DNA of 64,000 bases from an uncultured Ruminococcus sp. (GCA_900553885.1 USFD01000005.1:1-64000); one strand, 5' to 3'; shown: positions 25,742 through 34,677, counted from the first letter of the stretch. The notes: generated by a model from the letters alone, not told the origin. Made by a program: numbers and translations.

Positions 25742-26020
25742 ATGAAATTTATTTATCCTGCAGTTTTCCGCAGATCAGAGTCCGGCGGATATAACGCCTT
25801 TTTCCCGGATCTGGAATGCTGTGAAGCTGCCGGCGATACACTGGATGAGGCCATCGACAATGCAAACGAAGCTGCCCGGAACTGGATCAGCGTGGAACTG
25901 GAAGAAGAGGAACCGGCCCTTCCCTACGTTTCCGATATCAGTGATATCGAGACAGAGGAGGGAGATATTATAAGAAATATCTGTGTAAATATCCGCTTCT
26001 ATGAAGGATGGGACGAATAA
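25742..26020 (+). CDS. HicB-family antitoxin-like protein, no HicA partner
   Basis: 92 residues. MKFIYPAVFRRSESGGYNAFFPDLECCEAAGDTLDEAIDNANEAARNWI (in short pieces) is the HicB partial RNase H-like fold. The C-terminal 40 residues are acidic, and no helix-turn-helix or ribbon DNA-binding segment is obvious. AAAGGGGA precedes the ATG. No short HicA-like toxin frame was found on either side, so this is an orphan. Stand-alone HicB-fold proteins are common in Lachnospiraceae and need not belong to a toxin system. Confidence 0.8.
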   Translation: MKFIYPAVFRRSESGGYNAFFPDLECCEAAGDTLDEAIDNANEAARNWISVELEEEEPALPYVSDISDIETEEGDIIRNICVNIRFYEGWDE

Positions 26021-26028
26021 AACGCAGG

Positions 26029-26079
26029 AAGCCTGCCGGAGGAAACAGAACCATATCGCTCTGTTCCTCCGGCAGGCTT
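26029..26079. terminator. Bidirectional terminator between hicB-like gene and phnX
   Basis: 19-20-nt arms (AAGCCTGCCGGAGGAAACAG and its partner with a single bulge) close a 12-nt loop. It serves convergent genes; T-rich tails are present but short on each side. 26080-26163 shows nothing else. Confidence 0.85.
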
Positions 26080-26163
26080 CTTAAATTATCCGGTCCCGTC
26101 CGGGTCAGACCGCTGTCCGCAGTCCGTTTCGCCGCCTGCCTGTAGCCGGACCGTCCCGGCGCT

Positions 26164-26931
26164 CTATAAAGATTCCGCCAGCTCTTTCAGAGTACGGTAT
26201 ACCCGGTCTGCTCCCGCAGCCAGGAATTTTTCTTCTGTTCTGCGGCATTTTTCTTCTTTTTCTTCCGGGGAAAGGGCTTCAAACTCTTCCCGGGAAAGTC
26301 CCATCTCTGAACTGCCTGTCACAATTCCTGCAGACAGTACGCCTGCATTTTTTCCTTCTTTGATATCCGAAACCGTATCTCCCACCTTGATCACACGGCG
26401 CACATCCATAAGATTCAGCGCTTCCATATTCCGGAAAATCATATACGGATACGGACGGCCTTTCTGTCCGGTCGAGTCCGGGCTGAACCATACGTCCGGC
26501 TCATATCCTTTTGACGCGGCGGCAGGAACTACAATTTCCATCATCTTATCCGTATATCCCGTAGTAGAGCCTATTTTAATTCCTTTCTCTCTGAGCATCT
26601 CCACTGCCTCCGTCACTCCGGGTTTGGGATCCGCATAAAGATGCAGGATGCTCATCAGCTTATCCTCAAAAATAGAAAACATTTTCTGCACCTCTTTCTC
26701 TCCCGGCACAGTTCCGTGAAGTTCTTCCCAGAGCCGGCTGATCCGGGGCATCTTAAGCATGGTACGGATATGATCAATCTTAAGCATGCCCATAGGCTCC
26801 CTGACCTCTTCCATTGTAGGCTCCACCCCATACTGTTTAAACACTTCCACGAACGCCCGGACCGGAGCAAAACATCCAAAGTCCACTGTTGTTCCCGCCC
26901 AGTCAAAAATTACCGCATCGATTTTACTCAT
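26164..26931 (-). CDS. phnX: Phosphonoacetaldehyde hydrolase
   Basis: 255 residues of the HAD superfamily. The nucleophile Asp is in VIFDWAGTTVDFG near residue 10. The cap domain carries MGMLKIDHIRTML, whose Lys forms the Schiff base with substrate. VKVGDTVSDIKEGKNAG is the HAD motif with the acidic pair. It splits phosphonoacetaldehyde to acetaldehyde and phosphate. It overlaps phnW by 8 nt and completes the 2-aminoethylphosphonate pathway. Confidence 0.95.
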   Translation of the reverse strand: MSKIDAVIFDWAGTTVDFGCFAPVRAFVEVFKQYGVEPTMEEVREPMGMLKIDHIRTMLKMPRISRLWEELHGTVPGEKEVQKMFSIFEDKLMSILHLYADPKPGVTEAVEMLREKGIKIGSTTGYTDKMMEIVVPAAASKGYEPDVWFSPDSTGQKGRPYPYMIFRNMEALNLMDVRRVIKVGDTVSDIKEGKNAGVLSAGIVTGSSEMGLSREEFEALSPEEKEEKCRRTEEKFLAAGADRVYRTLKELAESL

Positions 26932-28024
26932 GATTATATTCCTCCAGAAATTCTTTCATAATCGCACACACTTTTTCTATATCTTCTCTGTAAATTTCCC
27001 CGATATTGCCAATCCGGAAAGTCTCCGCCTCTGTCACTTTTCCCGGATAAATAGCATAGCCCCGCTCCTTGATATATGTATACATCTGGGAAAATGTAAA
27101 ACAGCATTTCTCCGGGTAGAAAAATGTGGTAATAATCGGCCCCTGGTGCTCCCGGTCTATATACGGGCGGATTCCCATCTCCCCCATTTTCTCAATAAGC
27201 AGGCGGTTATTCTCTGCATAGCGGCGGTTTCTGGCCGGAATACCTCCCTCTTCTTCCAGATCCTTCATCGCCCGGGCAAATGCAAGTACTACATGGGTCG
27301 GCGAAGTAAATCTCCACTTTCCGTCCGCCTCCATTGTCTTCCACTGATCGTAGAGATCAAGAGAAAGGCTTCTTGCTTTCCCCGCACTCTCCAGCAGCAG
27401 GTCCCTCCGGGCAATAATGAAGGAAAATCCCGGCACGCCCTGGATACATTTGTTGGCGCTGCTTATAAGGAAATCAATTCCCCAGTCCTTTACCGGAATA
27501 TCCACACCTCCGAAACTGCTCATGGCATCCACGATAAATACTCTGCCTTTTTCTTTTACCACTTTGCCTACAGATTCTATATCGTTAAGGATACCGGAAG
27601 TGGTCTCACTGTGAACCATGGATACATGGGTAATCTCCGGATCTTCATCCAGAAGCCGGCCGATATACTGTGCGTCCGGCACCCGGTTATAATGTTCCGA
27701 ATACATCCGGAAGGGGATACCTGCATGTTCTGCAATATCCGCCATTCTCTCTCCATATGCCCCGTTGGCGCAGATAAGCAGTTTGTCTTCCGGTCCGGTT
27801 ACGCTGGTCAGCACAGACTCTACGCCGAAGGTTCCGCTGCCCTGCATCAGCACTGCAGTATAGTCCTGTTCCGTCACATGGGCGAGTTTCAGAAGCCCCG
27901 CGCGGATCTCCTGGGTAATTTTTTTGTAATCGTCATCCCACGTACAGTGGTCAAACAGCATCTCCCGCTTTACAGTGTCCGTGGTAGTCAGTGGTCCCGG
28001 TGTTAGAAGTTTATAGGTTTTCAT
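26924..28024 (-). CDS. phnW: 2-aminoethylphosphonate:pyruvate transaminase
   Basis: 366 residues from the ATG at 28024, with AGAGGAG upstream; the frame before it is basic low-complexity sequence. It starts MKTYKLLTPGPLTTTDTVK. The PLP site is DAMSSFGGVDIPVKDWGIDFLISSANKCIQG, with the Schiff-base Lys in SANKC. It moves the amino group of 2-aminoethylphosphonate to pyruvate, giving phosphonoacetaldehyde for PhnX. It follows the transport genes by about 80 nt. Confidence 0.95.
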   Translation of the reverse strand: MKTYKLLTPGPLTTTDTVKREMLFDHCTWDDDYKKITQEIRAGLLKLAHVTEQDYTAVLMQGSGTFGVESVLTSVTGPEDKLLICANGAYGERMADIAEHAGIPFRMYSEHYNRVPDAQYIGRLLDEDPEITHVSMVHSETTSGILNDIESVGKVVKEKGRVFIVDAMSSFGGVDIPVKDWGIDFLISSANKCIQGVPGFSFIIARRDLLLESAGKARSLSLDLYDQWKTMEADGKWRFTSPTHVVLAFARAMKDLEEEGGIPARNRRYAENNRLLIEKMGEMGIRPYIDREHQGPIITTFFYPEKCCFTFSQMYTYIKERGYAIYPGKVTEAETFRIGNIGEIYREDIEKVCAIMKEFLEEYNHE

Positions 28025-28103
28025 CTCTTTCTCCTCTTTTCCTGTTCTTATTTTCCGGCCCGCTCCGCCTTTTCCGGAGCGGCCTTTTTCGATCTGTTCC
28101 TTT

Positions 28104-30749
28104 CTATTTGCACGCTTCTGACAGCTCCTGATGTTTCTCAAGGAGTTCCACAGTCAGCTTCTCCGGAAATACTTTCGGATTGGCGGACTGATTGGCCGCG
28201 TCTGTCTCTTCCCCGTTATACAGTGCGTTGGGATAGTAGGACTGGAGTTCTTCTCTTCCGTTTTCAATAATGCACTGTGCCATTTCCATTGCCTTATCGT
28301 TGGTTTTCTCCCCTTTGTCCACAACTGCAGCCGATTCTGTCAGGCTGAAGTTGCCTTCCGCCGGATCTACAAAGTCGATGGGAAGCCCGTCTTCCTTATC
28401 CGCCACCGCCTGCTGCCTTAAGCCGAATCCTACCGCCACTTCACCGGCGCGCACTTTTTTCAGCGGCGCGGAACCGGAATCTTCGATATGATCTCCTGCA
28501 TTCTCATAGATACCTGTCAGCACATCCTTTGCTCCGTCCTCCCCGTACTCTGATACAAGCGCCTGTATAAGCAGCCATGCCGTAGAGGAAGACGAAATAT
28601 CCGTTACAGATACAAATCCTTTATAAACCGGATCGGCCAGATCTTTGAGCGTTGCCGGCATGGGCAGATTATTTTCTTCCATCATCTCTGTATTTACAAT
28701 AATGGTTCCCTCCTGGGAGGTAATCGGCGCGCAGTATGCCGGAAATTCATCAATCGTATCCACATCAAAATCCAGATCTGCAAACATATCGTTCTGATCC
28801 TGGGCGCTTTCCAGATAAAAAGTACTCATGGTCACCAGATCCGCTTCAATATTGGCTCCCTCTGCCAGCAGCTTGCCTCCCAGTTCAGAAGTTCCGAATG
28901 TCTGGAACATATACTGCCCTTCGTATCCGTTGCTGTCCAGAGCGTTTTTCATAGCCTCCACAGCCTCGTCGTCTGCATTGGAATAGATGATCACCTGATC
29001 GCCGGAACCGCCGCCGCATCCGGTAAGGCTTATGCCGGACACAGTCACTGCCGCCGCAAGGGTAAAGGCCGCCGCCTTTTTAAAACGCATTTTTCTGATT
29101 TTCTTATCCATGTTTGTTGTATTCTCCTTTCTCCGGCTGACCTGGGCCATTTTCCGGAACAGTTCCCTGCCGATCAGATTCGTCGCCAGAATCAGAAGGG
29201 ACAGGACAAAGATTTCATTATATTTGTTAAAATACTGCAGTTCCTTGATTTTCGTAGTAATAACCATGGTTCTTGCGCCTGCAAGGAAAATCACGGCGCT
29301 TACGGTTACCATTGCATTTACAAAATAGTAGCTGAACACTTCCAGCAGCGTGGATAAAGCATTGGGCGTCACCACACGTACAATGGTCTTCATCCAGTTA
29401 TCTCCCATCAGCATGGCCGTCGTCTCCCAGGATGCGTTCATCTTGGAAAGCGAATTCTTCATCATCAGATATGGCGTTGAGAAGAAATGGACAATATTAC
29501 AGATAATCAGAATGGCAAAAGTGTTCTGCAAAGATGTGCCTGTAAAGGCAAACAGATACGCCAGGCCAATTACCATTCCGGGAATTGTATTTGTCACAAG
29601 GGCAATACTTTCGATTACACTTTTCAGAGTTCCGCTGACCGTGCTTCTGGCTGTCACAAGAGCCGCGCCATAGGACAGCAGCGTTCCCGCAAGAGCTGTA
29701 ATCACCGCCACCATAAGGGAATTGGTATACACCCCGAGCAGGGTATTGTCCTCAAACACAGCCCGTACATGCTCCATGGTAAAGGAGATCCGGTACGGCC
29801 ACTCATCCACAAAAGGCACGACGAACATTACCGCAAATACAGAGAACACCCCGAGCAGGATCAGAGCGCTGAGCACTGCGAAAGCCGCATCTCTCTTCCG
29901 TCCCTTTTTCAGCTCAATCGGCGAAATTTTATTGTACCGTACATTATATTTCTCCAGAATATGAAGCACGGTAATACTCACAATGGATGGAATGATCATG
30001 ACAAGGGCTACAACCGCTCCGTTTCCGAAATCCGGAACACTTCCCAGCATTTCCGTATACAGCACACTGGCAATCACCTCAAACCGTCCGCCGACTGAAG
30101 CCGGTATGCCGAAATCAGTAAAGCACAGGAAAAAGGTCTGTATAAAGGAGGCCGCCAGAGTTCCCAGCAGGGGAGTCAGGATGGTCATCCGGAATGTCTG
30201 CAGCGGGGAATCCCCCATAAGTCTGGACACAATCATAAACCGCTTGTCAATATATCCCATGGCATTGTGAAGCAGCATGAAAGATATAGGCAGCGTATAG
30301 ATTACATAGCCCAGCAGAAGCCCGTTAAATCCATAGATGTCAAACAGTTTTCTCCCGAACAGCTTCGTCAGAAGCCCTTCATTTCCAAACGAATAGATAA
30401 TGGCAAATCCATAGGTAATGGTAGGCAGAAGCATAGGCAGCACCGCCGCCTTCTCTACCAGCTTCTTATATCTCCGGCCCACATTGGTGTAGTGAATCGT
30501 GTAGGCCAGAATAAAAGCCAGTACCGTTGTAACAAGAGCGCTGCATACGGAAATCAGAAGGCTGTTCCCCAGTGCCTGAAGAAATCCTTTCCCGGCCAGC
30601 ACTTCCATATAATTGGAAAAAGTTATGCCCGCCTCACCGTCCGCTGTAAAAGAACGGGCCAGCACCATAATCATGGGCAGCGCCAGAAACGCCAGGAAGA
30701 AAACAGCCAGCAGAATGAAAATCACTTTAATTTCTCTGTTCTTTCTCAT
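28104..30749 (-). CDS. 2-aminoethylphosphonate ABC permease fused in frame to its binding lipoprotein
   Basis: One uninterrupted 881-codon frame. Residues 1-546 are a two-domain permease with about 12 membrane segments and two binding-protein-dependent transport repeats (for example LVTNTIPGMVIGLAYLF and NAMVTVSAVIFLAG). Residues 547-881 form a periplasmic-binding-protein-type domain that starts with a complete lipoprotein signal, MDKKIRKMRFKKAAAFTLAA ending SLTGCGGG, followed by VIIYSNADDEAVEAMKNAL (iron/2-AEP binding-protein class). An internal ribosome-binding site lies before Met547. Separate genes are the rule for this transporter, so either a gene fusion or two genes that have lost the intervening stop is possible. 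A single wrong base in the assembly could also explain it. Confidence 0.85.
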   Translation of the reverse strand: MRKNREIKVIFILLAVFFLAFLALPMIMVLARSFTADGEAGITFSNYMEVLAGKGFLQALGNSLLISVCSALVTTVLAFILAYTIHYTNVGRRYKKLVEKAAVLPMLLPTITYGFAIIYSFGNEGLLTKLFGRKLFDIYGFNGLLLGYVIYTLPISFMLLHNAMGYIDKRFMIVSRLMGDSPLQTFRMTILTPLLGTLAASFIQTFFLCFTDFGIPASVGGRFEVIASVLYTEMLGSVPDFGNGAVVALVMIIPSIVSITVLHILEKYNVRYNKISPIELKKGRKRDAAFAVLSALILLGVFSVFAVMFVVPFVDEWPYRISFTMEHVRAVFEDNTLLGVYTNSLMVAVITALAGTLLSYGAALVTARSTVSGTLKSVIESIALVTNTIPGMVIGLAYLFAFTGTSLQNTFAILIICNIVHFFSTPYLMMKNSLSKMNASWETTAMLMGDNWMKTIVRVVTPNALSTLLEVFSYYFVNAMVTVSAVIFLAGARTMVITTKIKELQYFNKYNEIFVLSLLILATNLIGRELFRKMAQVSRRKENTTNMDKKIRKMRFKKAAAFTLAAAVTVSGISLTGCGGGSGDQVIIYSNADDEAVEAMKNALDSNGYEGQYMFQTFGTSELGGKLLAEGANIEADLVTMSTFYLESAQDQNDMFADLDFDVDTIDEFPAYCAPITSQEGTIIVNTEMMEENNLPMPATLKDLADPVYKGFVSVTDISSSSTAWLLIQALVSEYGEDGAKDVLTGIYENAGDHIEDSGSAPLKKVRAGEVAVGFGLRQQAVADKEDGLPIDFVDPAEGNFSLTESAAVVDKGEKTNDKAMEMAQCIIENGREELQSYYPNALYNGEETDAANQSANPKVFPEKLTVELLEKHQELSEACK
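29111..29134 (-). promoter_or_regulatory. Internal ribosome-binding site before the lipoprotein part
   Basis: On the minus strand GGAGAAAGGAG (29124-29134) is followed after 12 nt by the ATG at 29111. This Met opens the lipoprotein signal peptide. It would allow a free binding protein of 335 residues to be made from the fused frame. Confidence 0.65.
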
Positions 30750-30762
30750 GGTTCTCTCCTCT

Positions 30763-31533
30763 TCAGCAGACCTGCATCTGGCCCTGCATCTGGCCTGCGA
30801 ACAGCGTGTAGATATTATTTTTCTTGATTTCCAGCTGATTCAGGATAAATTTCTTTACAAATCCGTTCTCAGGGCGGCGGATAATCTCCTCCGGTTTTCC
30901 GAACTGGGCGATCTCTCCTTCATTGATAATCATAACCCGGTCAGAAAGCGTCAGGGCTTCCTCCGGATCGTGGGTGACAATGATTGTTGTCAGATTGTAC
31001 TCTTTGGCAATGGTCCGGATCCGGTCTTTAATGGATTCTTTAATAACACCGTCCAGGGCGCTTAAAGGTTCATCCAGCAGGAGAAGCTTCGGCTTCATCA
31101 CCATTGTTCTGGCCAGCGCCACTCTCTGCTTCTGTCCTCCGGAAAGCTGGCTGATCCGTTTTTCCAGATGTTCCTCAAGTCCCAGCAGTCCGATCAGTTC
31201 CTCCACCTCTTCCTTCGAAGAGATCTCCGGCTTATTTCTCAGTCCGTATGTTATATTCTGGTATACATTAAGATTGGGAAACAGGGCGTAATCCTGAAAC
31301 ACAATATTGAATCCCCGTTTCTCCATAGGCACATCCGTAATATCTTCTCCGTTAAAGAAAATCCGGCCCCCGTCTGAATCCACAATTCCAAGAATCAGAT
31401 TCAGAAGAGTCGTCTTCCCGCATCCGGACGGGCCCAGAATGGATACGATCTCTTCGTCTTCGATATCCAGACTGATATTCCTGAGAACCGGGGTTCTGTC
31501 ATAACTCTTTTTCACATTTCTCAACTCAAGCAT
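30763..31533 (-). CDS. 2-aminoethylphosphonate ABC transporter ATPase
   Basis: 256 residues. Walker A GPSGCGKTT at about 34-42, Q-loop VFQDYALFPNLNVYQNI, signature LSGGQKQR, Walker B LLLDEPLSALDG and VTHDPEEALTLSDRV are all intact, as in the PotA/PhnT-type ATPases. The C-terminal tail ends in a short Gln/Met-rich stretch (FAGQMQGQMQVC). It is the first gene of the operon with the fused permease, phnW and phnX, and energises import of 2-aminoethylphosphonate. Confidence 0.92.
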   Translation of the reverse strand: MLELRNVKKSYDRTPVLRNISLDIEDEEIVSILGPSGCGKTTLLNLILGIVDSDGGRIFFNGEDITDVPMEKRGFNIVFQDYALFPNLNVYQNITYGLRNKPEISSKEEVEELIGLLGLEEHLEKRISQLSGGQKQRVALARTMVMKPKLLLLDEPLSALDGVIKESIKDRIRTIAKEYNLTTIIVTHDPEEALTLSDRVMIINEGEIAQFGKPEEIIRRPENGFVKKFILNQLEIKKNNIYTLFAGQMQGQMQVC

Positions 31534-31624
31534 AATACTTACTCCTCTTCCATCAAATCAATCTGTAAACTGCTTCACAGGATTCCGGGATCCATATCTG
31601 CATTTCTGCGCATCCCGCAGGAAG

Positions 31625-31630
31625 ATTATA
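31625..31630 (-). promoter_or_regulatory. -10 element of the phosphonate operon
   Basis: A perfect minus-strand TATAAT about 90 nt ahead of the ATPase start. No clear -35 at 17 nt is visible, which fits an activator-dependent promoter. Confidence 0.55.
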
Positions 31631-31665
31631 GACAGGTTTTTTCCGCCCTTTCCATCAAGAAAAAA

Positions 31666-31707
31666 TTAAGCCTCTGTAAAGGAAATGTAAACTTTACAGA
31701 GGCTTAA
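31666..31707 (-). terminator. Terminator of the RpiR-family regulator gene
   Basis: Perfect 16-nt arms (31666-31681 and 31692-31707) with a 10-nt loop, followed on the minus strand by TTTTTTC. It separates the regulator gene from the phosphonate operon promoter. Confidence 0.88.
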
Positions 31708-31718
31708 CATAGTTTAAA

Positions 31719-31735
31719 TTGTAGAAATTCTACCG
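31719..31735. promoter_or_regulatory. Palindrome, candidate RpiR operator 1
   Basis: TTGTAGAAATTCTACCG contains the perfect palindrome GTAGAAATTCTAC. It overlaps the stop codon of the RpiR-family gene, about 90 nt upstream of the phosphonate operon -10. It matches 14 of 17 positions with operator 2. Confidence 0.55.
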
Positions 31736-32614
31736 TTTTTTTCCACTGTCATACGCTTTCTCGCGCACAACCTTTTCACACCGGTTCAGCTGCGTCACAT
31801 AGCGTTCATAATCCGACGCAATAATCCCCATATAAATCATATCCACAATCAGAAGCTGCGTGGTTCTGGAAAAAATCGCATTGCCGTAAAAAAGCTGTTC
31901 CTGGCTGGTGCAGATGAGAATATCCGCGTACTTTGCTATTGTGGAATCCCGGAAATTCGTAATCACAATCGTACAGGCTCCGGCTTTCTGTGCCGCGCGC
32001 ATTACATCTACCGTATCCCTTGACTCTCCGGAATAGGAGATCCCCACCGCCACATCATCAGGCGTAAGGCTCCCGGCCGAGATCCGCTGGAAATAATAGT
32101 CGCTGAAATGCCGGCAGGGAAGGCCCAGATACAGAAGCTTGGTCAGCAGATCCAGTGCCGTAACTTCCGAATTCTCCACACTGTAAATGTCAATCATCCT
32201 GGCATTCTTCAGTTTTCCGATTACCTTCCGGTAGGTTTTTCCGGAAAAATTTTTCAGGGTTTCTTCCATCATCTGCTGGGTTGTGGCAGTCATTTTCACC
32301 GGGATTTCCTCCAGTGTATCCTGCCGGCTCAGGGTATAGCCGTACATAAGCTGGTCTGCCTGATCCTGGCCGGGCTGCAGCCGGGACAGCTCTGCCACCA
32401 GCTGGTAGCGGAATCCCTTATACCCGTCAAAGCCGAGCGCCCGGAGCATTCTTAAAACAGTAGGCTGACTCACCCCCGCGCAGTGAGCCAGCCGGTCCAG
32501 TGAAAGTTCCGCCGCTTCCTCCATATGAGCCAGAATGTAATCTGCCGCCTGTTTTTCCGACTTCCGCAGATCACCGTAGCCGGCTTCTATCTGTTTTGTA
32601 ATCTTATTTTTCAT
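31730..32614 (-). CDS. RpiR/MurR-family transcriptional regulator
   Basis: 294 residues. The N-terminal HTH_6 domain reads KSEKQAADYILAHMEEAAELSLDRLAHCAGVSQPTVLRMLRALGFDGYKGFR. The SIS sugar-phosphate-binding domain spans about residues 125-260, with GISYSGESRDTVDVMRAAQKAGACTIVITNF. SIS ligands are usually phosphosugars. Given its position immediately ahead of the 2-aminoethylphosphonate operon and the matching palindromes on both sides, control of that operon by a phosphonate-related ligand is inferred. Confidence 0.92.
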   Translation of the reverse strand: MKNKITKQIEAGYGDLRKSEKQAADYILAHMEEAAELSLDRLAHCAGVSQPTVLRMLRALGFDGYKGFRYQLVAELSRLQPGQDQADQLMYGYTLSRQDTLEEIPVKMTATTQQMMEETLKNFSGKTYRKVIGKLKNARMIDIYSVENSEVTALDLLTKLLYLGLPCRHFSDYYFQRISAGSLTPDDVAVGISYSGESRDTVDVMRAAQKAGACTIVITNFRDSTIAKYADILICTSQEQLFYGNAIFSRTTQLLIVDMIYMGIIASDYERYVTQLNRCEKVVREKAYDSGKKR

Positions 32615-32622
32615 AATCCGGA

Positions 32623-32639
32623 CTGTAGGATTTCTACAG
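32623..32639. promoter_or_regulatory. Palindrome, candidate RpiR operator 2
   Basis: Minus-strand CTGTAGAAATCCTACAG, perfect 6-bp arms with a 5-nt centre. It lies between the rpiR-type promoter -10 (32677-32682) and start codon, where a bound repressor would block its own transcription. Confidence 0.6.
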
Positions 32640-32676
32640 ATTTTCCTTTCATTTTTTCAGTCTGCTTCTGTTTTCC

Positions 32677-32682
32677 ATTATA
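32677..32682 (-). promoter_or_regulatory. -10 element of the RpiR-family gene
   Basis: Minus-strand TATAAT preceded by CTGC, 63 nt before the start codon. The -35 is not clear. Confidence 0.5.
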
Positions 32683-32784
32683 GCAGACTCCGGAACCGCA
32701 CCCGAAAGGAAAAGTGTTAAATGTTTGTAAAACAGGCTGTTTCTGCAGATTTCCCGCTTTGAAAGCAGCCTGCACAAAAAAACA

Positions 32785-32814
32785 GCGGCTATCTCCCCAT
32801 CGGGAAACAGCCGC
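32785..32814 (-). terminator. Terminator after glmS
   Basis: GCGGCT / AGCCGC with an inner TCCC/GGGA pairing, followed on the minus strand by a TTTTTTT run. It lies 25 nt after the glmS stop. Confidence 0.85.
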
Positions 32815-32838
32815 CTGAATCTACTTATAAAACGTTCT

Positions 32839-34677
32839 CTATTCTACTGTAACGGATTTTGCCAGGTTTCTCGGCTTATCCACATCCAGACCCTTTGCCA
32901 CGCTGACATAATACCCCATCAGCTGGAGAGGCACGATGGCCAGGCTGGTTGTAAAATACTGTTCTGTCTTTGGCACATAAACAGAGAAATCCGCATTATC
33001 CTCTATACTGTAATTTCCGTAAAGAGTAAGCCCCATCAGATATGCGCCCCGGCTCTTGACCTCCACCATATTGCTGAGGGTCTTCTCAAACAGCGCTTCC
33101 TGTGTCACTACGCCGACAACCAGCGTACCGTCCTCGATCAGACTGATGGTTCCATGCTTTAATTCGCCTGCCGCGTAAGCCTCGGAATGAATATAGCTGA
33201 TCTCCTTCATCTTCAGGCTGCCTTCCATGCTGATGGCATAATCCAGGCCTCTTCCGATAAAGAAAATATCGTGGGCATTTGCATACTTGCTGGCAAACCA
33301 CTGGATTCTCTCTTTGTCGTCCAGTGTCTTCTGAATCTTCCCCGGCAGTCTGCCCAGCTCTTCAATCAGCTCTTTATACCGCTCCTGGCTGATCAGCTCC
33401 TTAACAGACGCAATTTCAATAGCAAGCAGATACATTGCGATCAGCTGTGTACTGTATGCCTTTGTCGTAGCCACCGAGATCTCCGGTCCTGCATAAGTAT
33501 AAAGAATATAGTCGCTCTCCCGGGCTATGCTGGATCCGACTACATTTACCACGCCCAGCACCGGTACTCCTTTTTCCTTTGCCAGACGCAGCGCCGCCAG
33601 ACTGTCCGCAGTCTCTCCGGACTGGGATACGACAATTACCAGAGAGTTCTTCATAAGCTTCGGATTCCTGTAGCGGAATTCGGAAGCCAGATCCACTTCC
33701 ACCGGAGTATCCGCCAGATCTTCTATGACATATTTCCCTGCAACCCCCACATGATATGCGGAACCGCAGGCCACAATGTAGATCCGGTCCAGCTCTTTCA
33801 GGAACTCTTCCGTAAGACCCACCTCGGAAAAATCAATCTGGCCGTCTTTCACATATGCTCCCACAGTATCCTGAACTGCTTTCGGCTGTTCGTGGATCTC
33901 TTTAAGCATGAAATGCTCATAGCCGCCTTTTTCCGCAGATTCGGCGTCCCATTTGATCTCCACCATGTCTTTGCTGATCTCTTCTCTGTCAATATTATAA
34001 AAATGAACCTCATCCTTTGACAGCTCCGCGATCTCCAGATTGCCGATATAATATACATTTCTTGTTTTATCCAGAATGGCCGGCACATCGGAAGCGATCA
34101 GCGCTCCGGTGCTGCCCATCCCGATAATCAGCGGACTGTCCTTTCTGGCTGCAAAGATCCGTCCCGGGCAGTCGTGAAACATCACGCCGAACGCATAGGA
34201 GCCGCGGATTCTGAGCATGGTTCTTGTCAGCGCCTCCAGAGGCGTACCCGTCTTTTTATAATAATAATCCACCAGTTTTACCGCAATCTCCGTATCCGTC
34301 TGTGAGTAAAACGTATAGCCGGACTTCAGAAGTTTCTCTTTCAGTTCCTGATAATTTTCAATGATTCCATTGTGCACCAGTACAACTGACCGGTCCTCGG
34401 AGCAGTGGGGATGCGCGTTATTCTCGGAAGGCTCCCCGTGCGTCGCCCAGCGGGTGTGTCCGATTCCGCAGGTTCCCGGCACAGCTCTTCCGCCGTCTGT
34501 CTTTTCGGACAGAATTCTTAACCGTCCCTTTGCCTTGACAATCTCAATATTTCCGTCTGTCTCATTGCGGACAGCAATCCCCGCCGAATCATAGCCTCTG
34601 TACTCCAGTTTCTCCAGTCCTGACAGCAGAATCGGAGCGGCCTGCTCCTCTCCCACATATCCTACAATTCCACACAT
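32839..34677 (-). CDS. glmS: Glutamine:fructose-6-phosphate aminotransferase
   Basis: 612 residues from the ATG at 34677, set by the mature start MCGIVGYVG whose Cys is the glutaminase nucleophile; GGAG is upstream. The N-terminal Ntn-hydrolase domain has LEYRGYDSAGIA, GHTRWATHG and the SDVPAIL region. Two SIS domains follow (VACGSAYHVG, VVSQSGETADS). It makes glucosamine-6-phosphate for peptidoglycan. The long open frame upstream belongs to the leader. Confidence 0.97.
   Translation of the reverse strand: MCGIVGYVGEEQAAPILLSGLEKLEYRGYDSAGIAVRNETDGNIEIVKAKGRLRILSEKTDGGRAVPGTCGIGHTRWATHGEPSENNAHPHCSEDRSVVLVHNGIIENYQELKEKLLKSGYTFYSQTDTEIAVKLVDYYYKKTGTPLEALTRTMLRIRGSYAFGVMFHDCPGRIFAARKDSPLIIGMGSTGALIASDVPAILDKTRNVYYIGNLEIAELSKDEVHFYNIDREEISKDMVEIKWDAESAEKGGYEHFMLKEIHEQPKAVQDTVGAYVKDGQIDFSEVGLTEEFLKELDRIYIVACGSAYHVGVAGKYVIEDLADTPVEVDLASEFRYRNPKLMKNSLVIVVSQSGETADSLAALRLAKEKGVPVLGVVNVVGSSIARESDYILYTYAGPEISVATTKAYSTQLIAMYLLAIEIASVKELISQERYKELIEELGRLPGKIQKTLDDKERIQWFASKYANAHDIFFIGRGLDYAISMEGSLKMKEISYIHSEAYAAGELKHGTISLIEDGTLVVGVVTQEALFEKTLSNMVEVKSRGAYLMGLTLYGNYSIEDNADFSVYVPKTEQYFTTSLAIVPLQLMGYYVSVAKGLDVDKPRNLAKSVTVE

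Noticed and set aside
26786..28006. 406-codon plus-strand frame opposite phnX-phnW
   Set aside because: It mirrors two well-supported enzyme genes and has no family resemblance or ribosome-binding site.
28025..28141. N-terminal extension of phnW
   Set aside because: It is a repetitive Lys/Arg/Gly/Glu stretch overlapping the binding-protein stop; the ATG at 28024 has AGAGGAG upstream and begins the family sequence.
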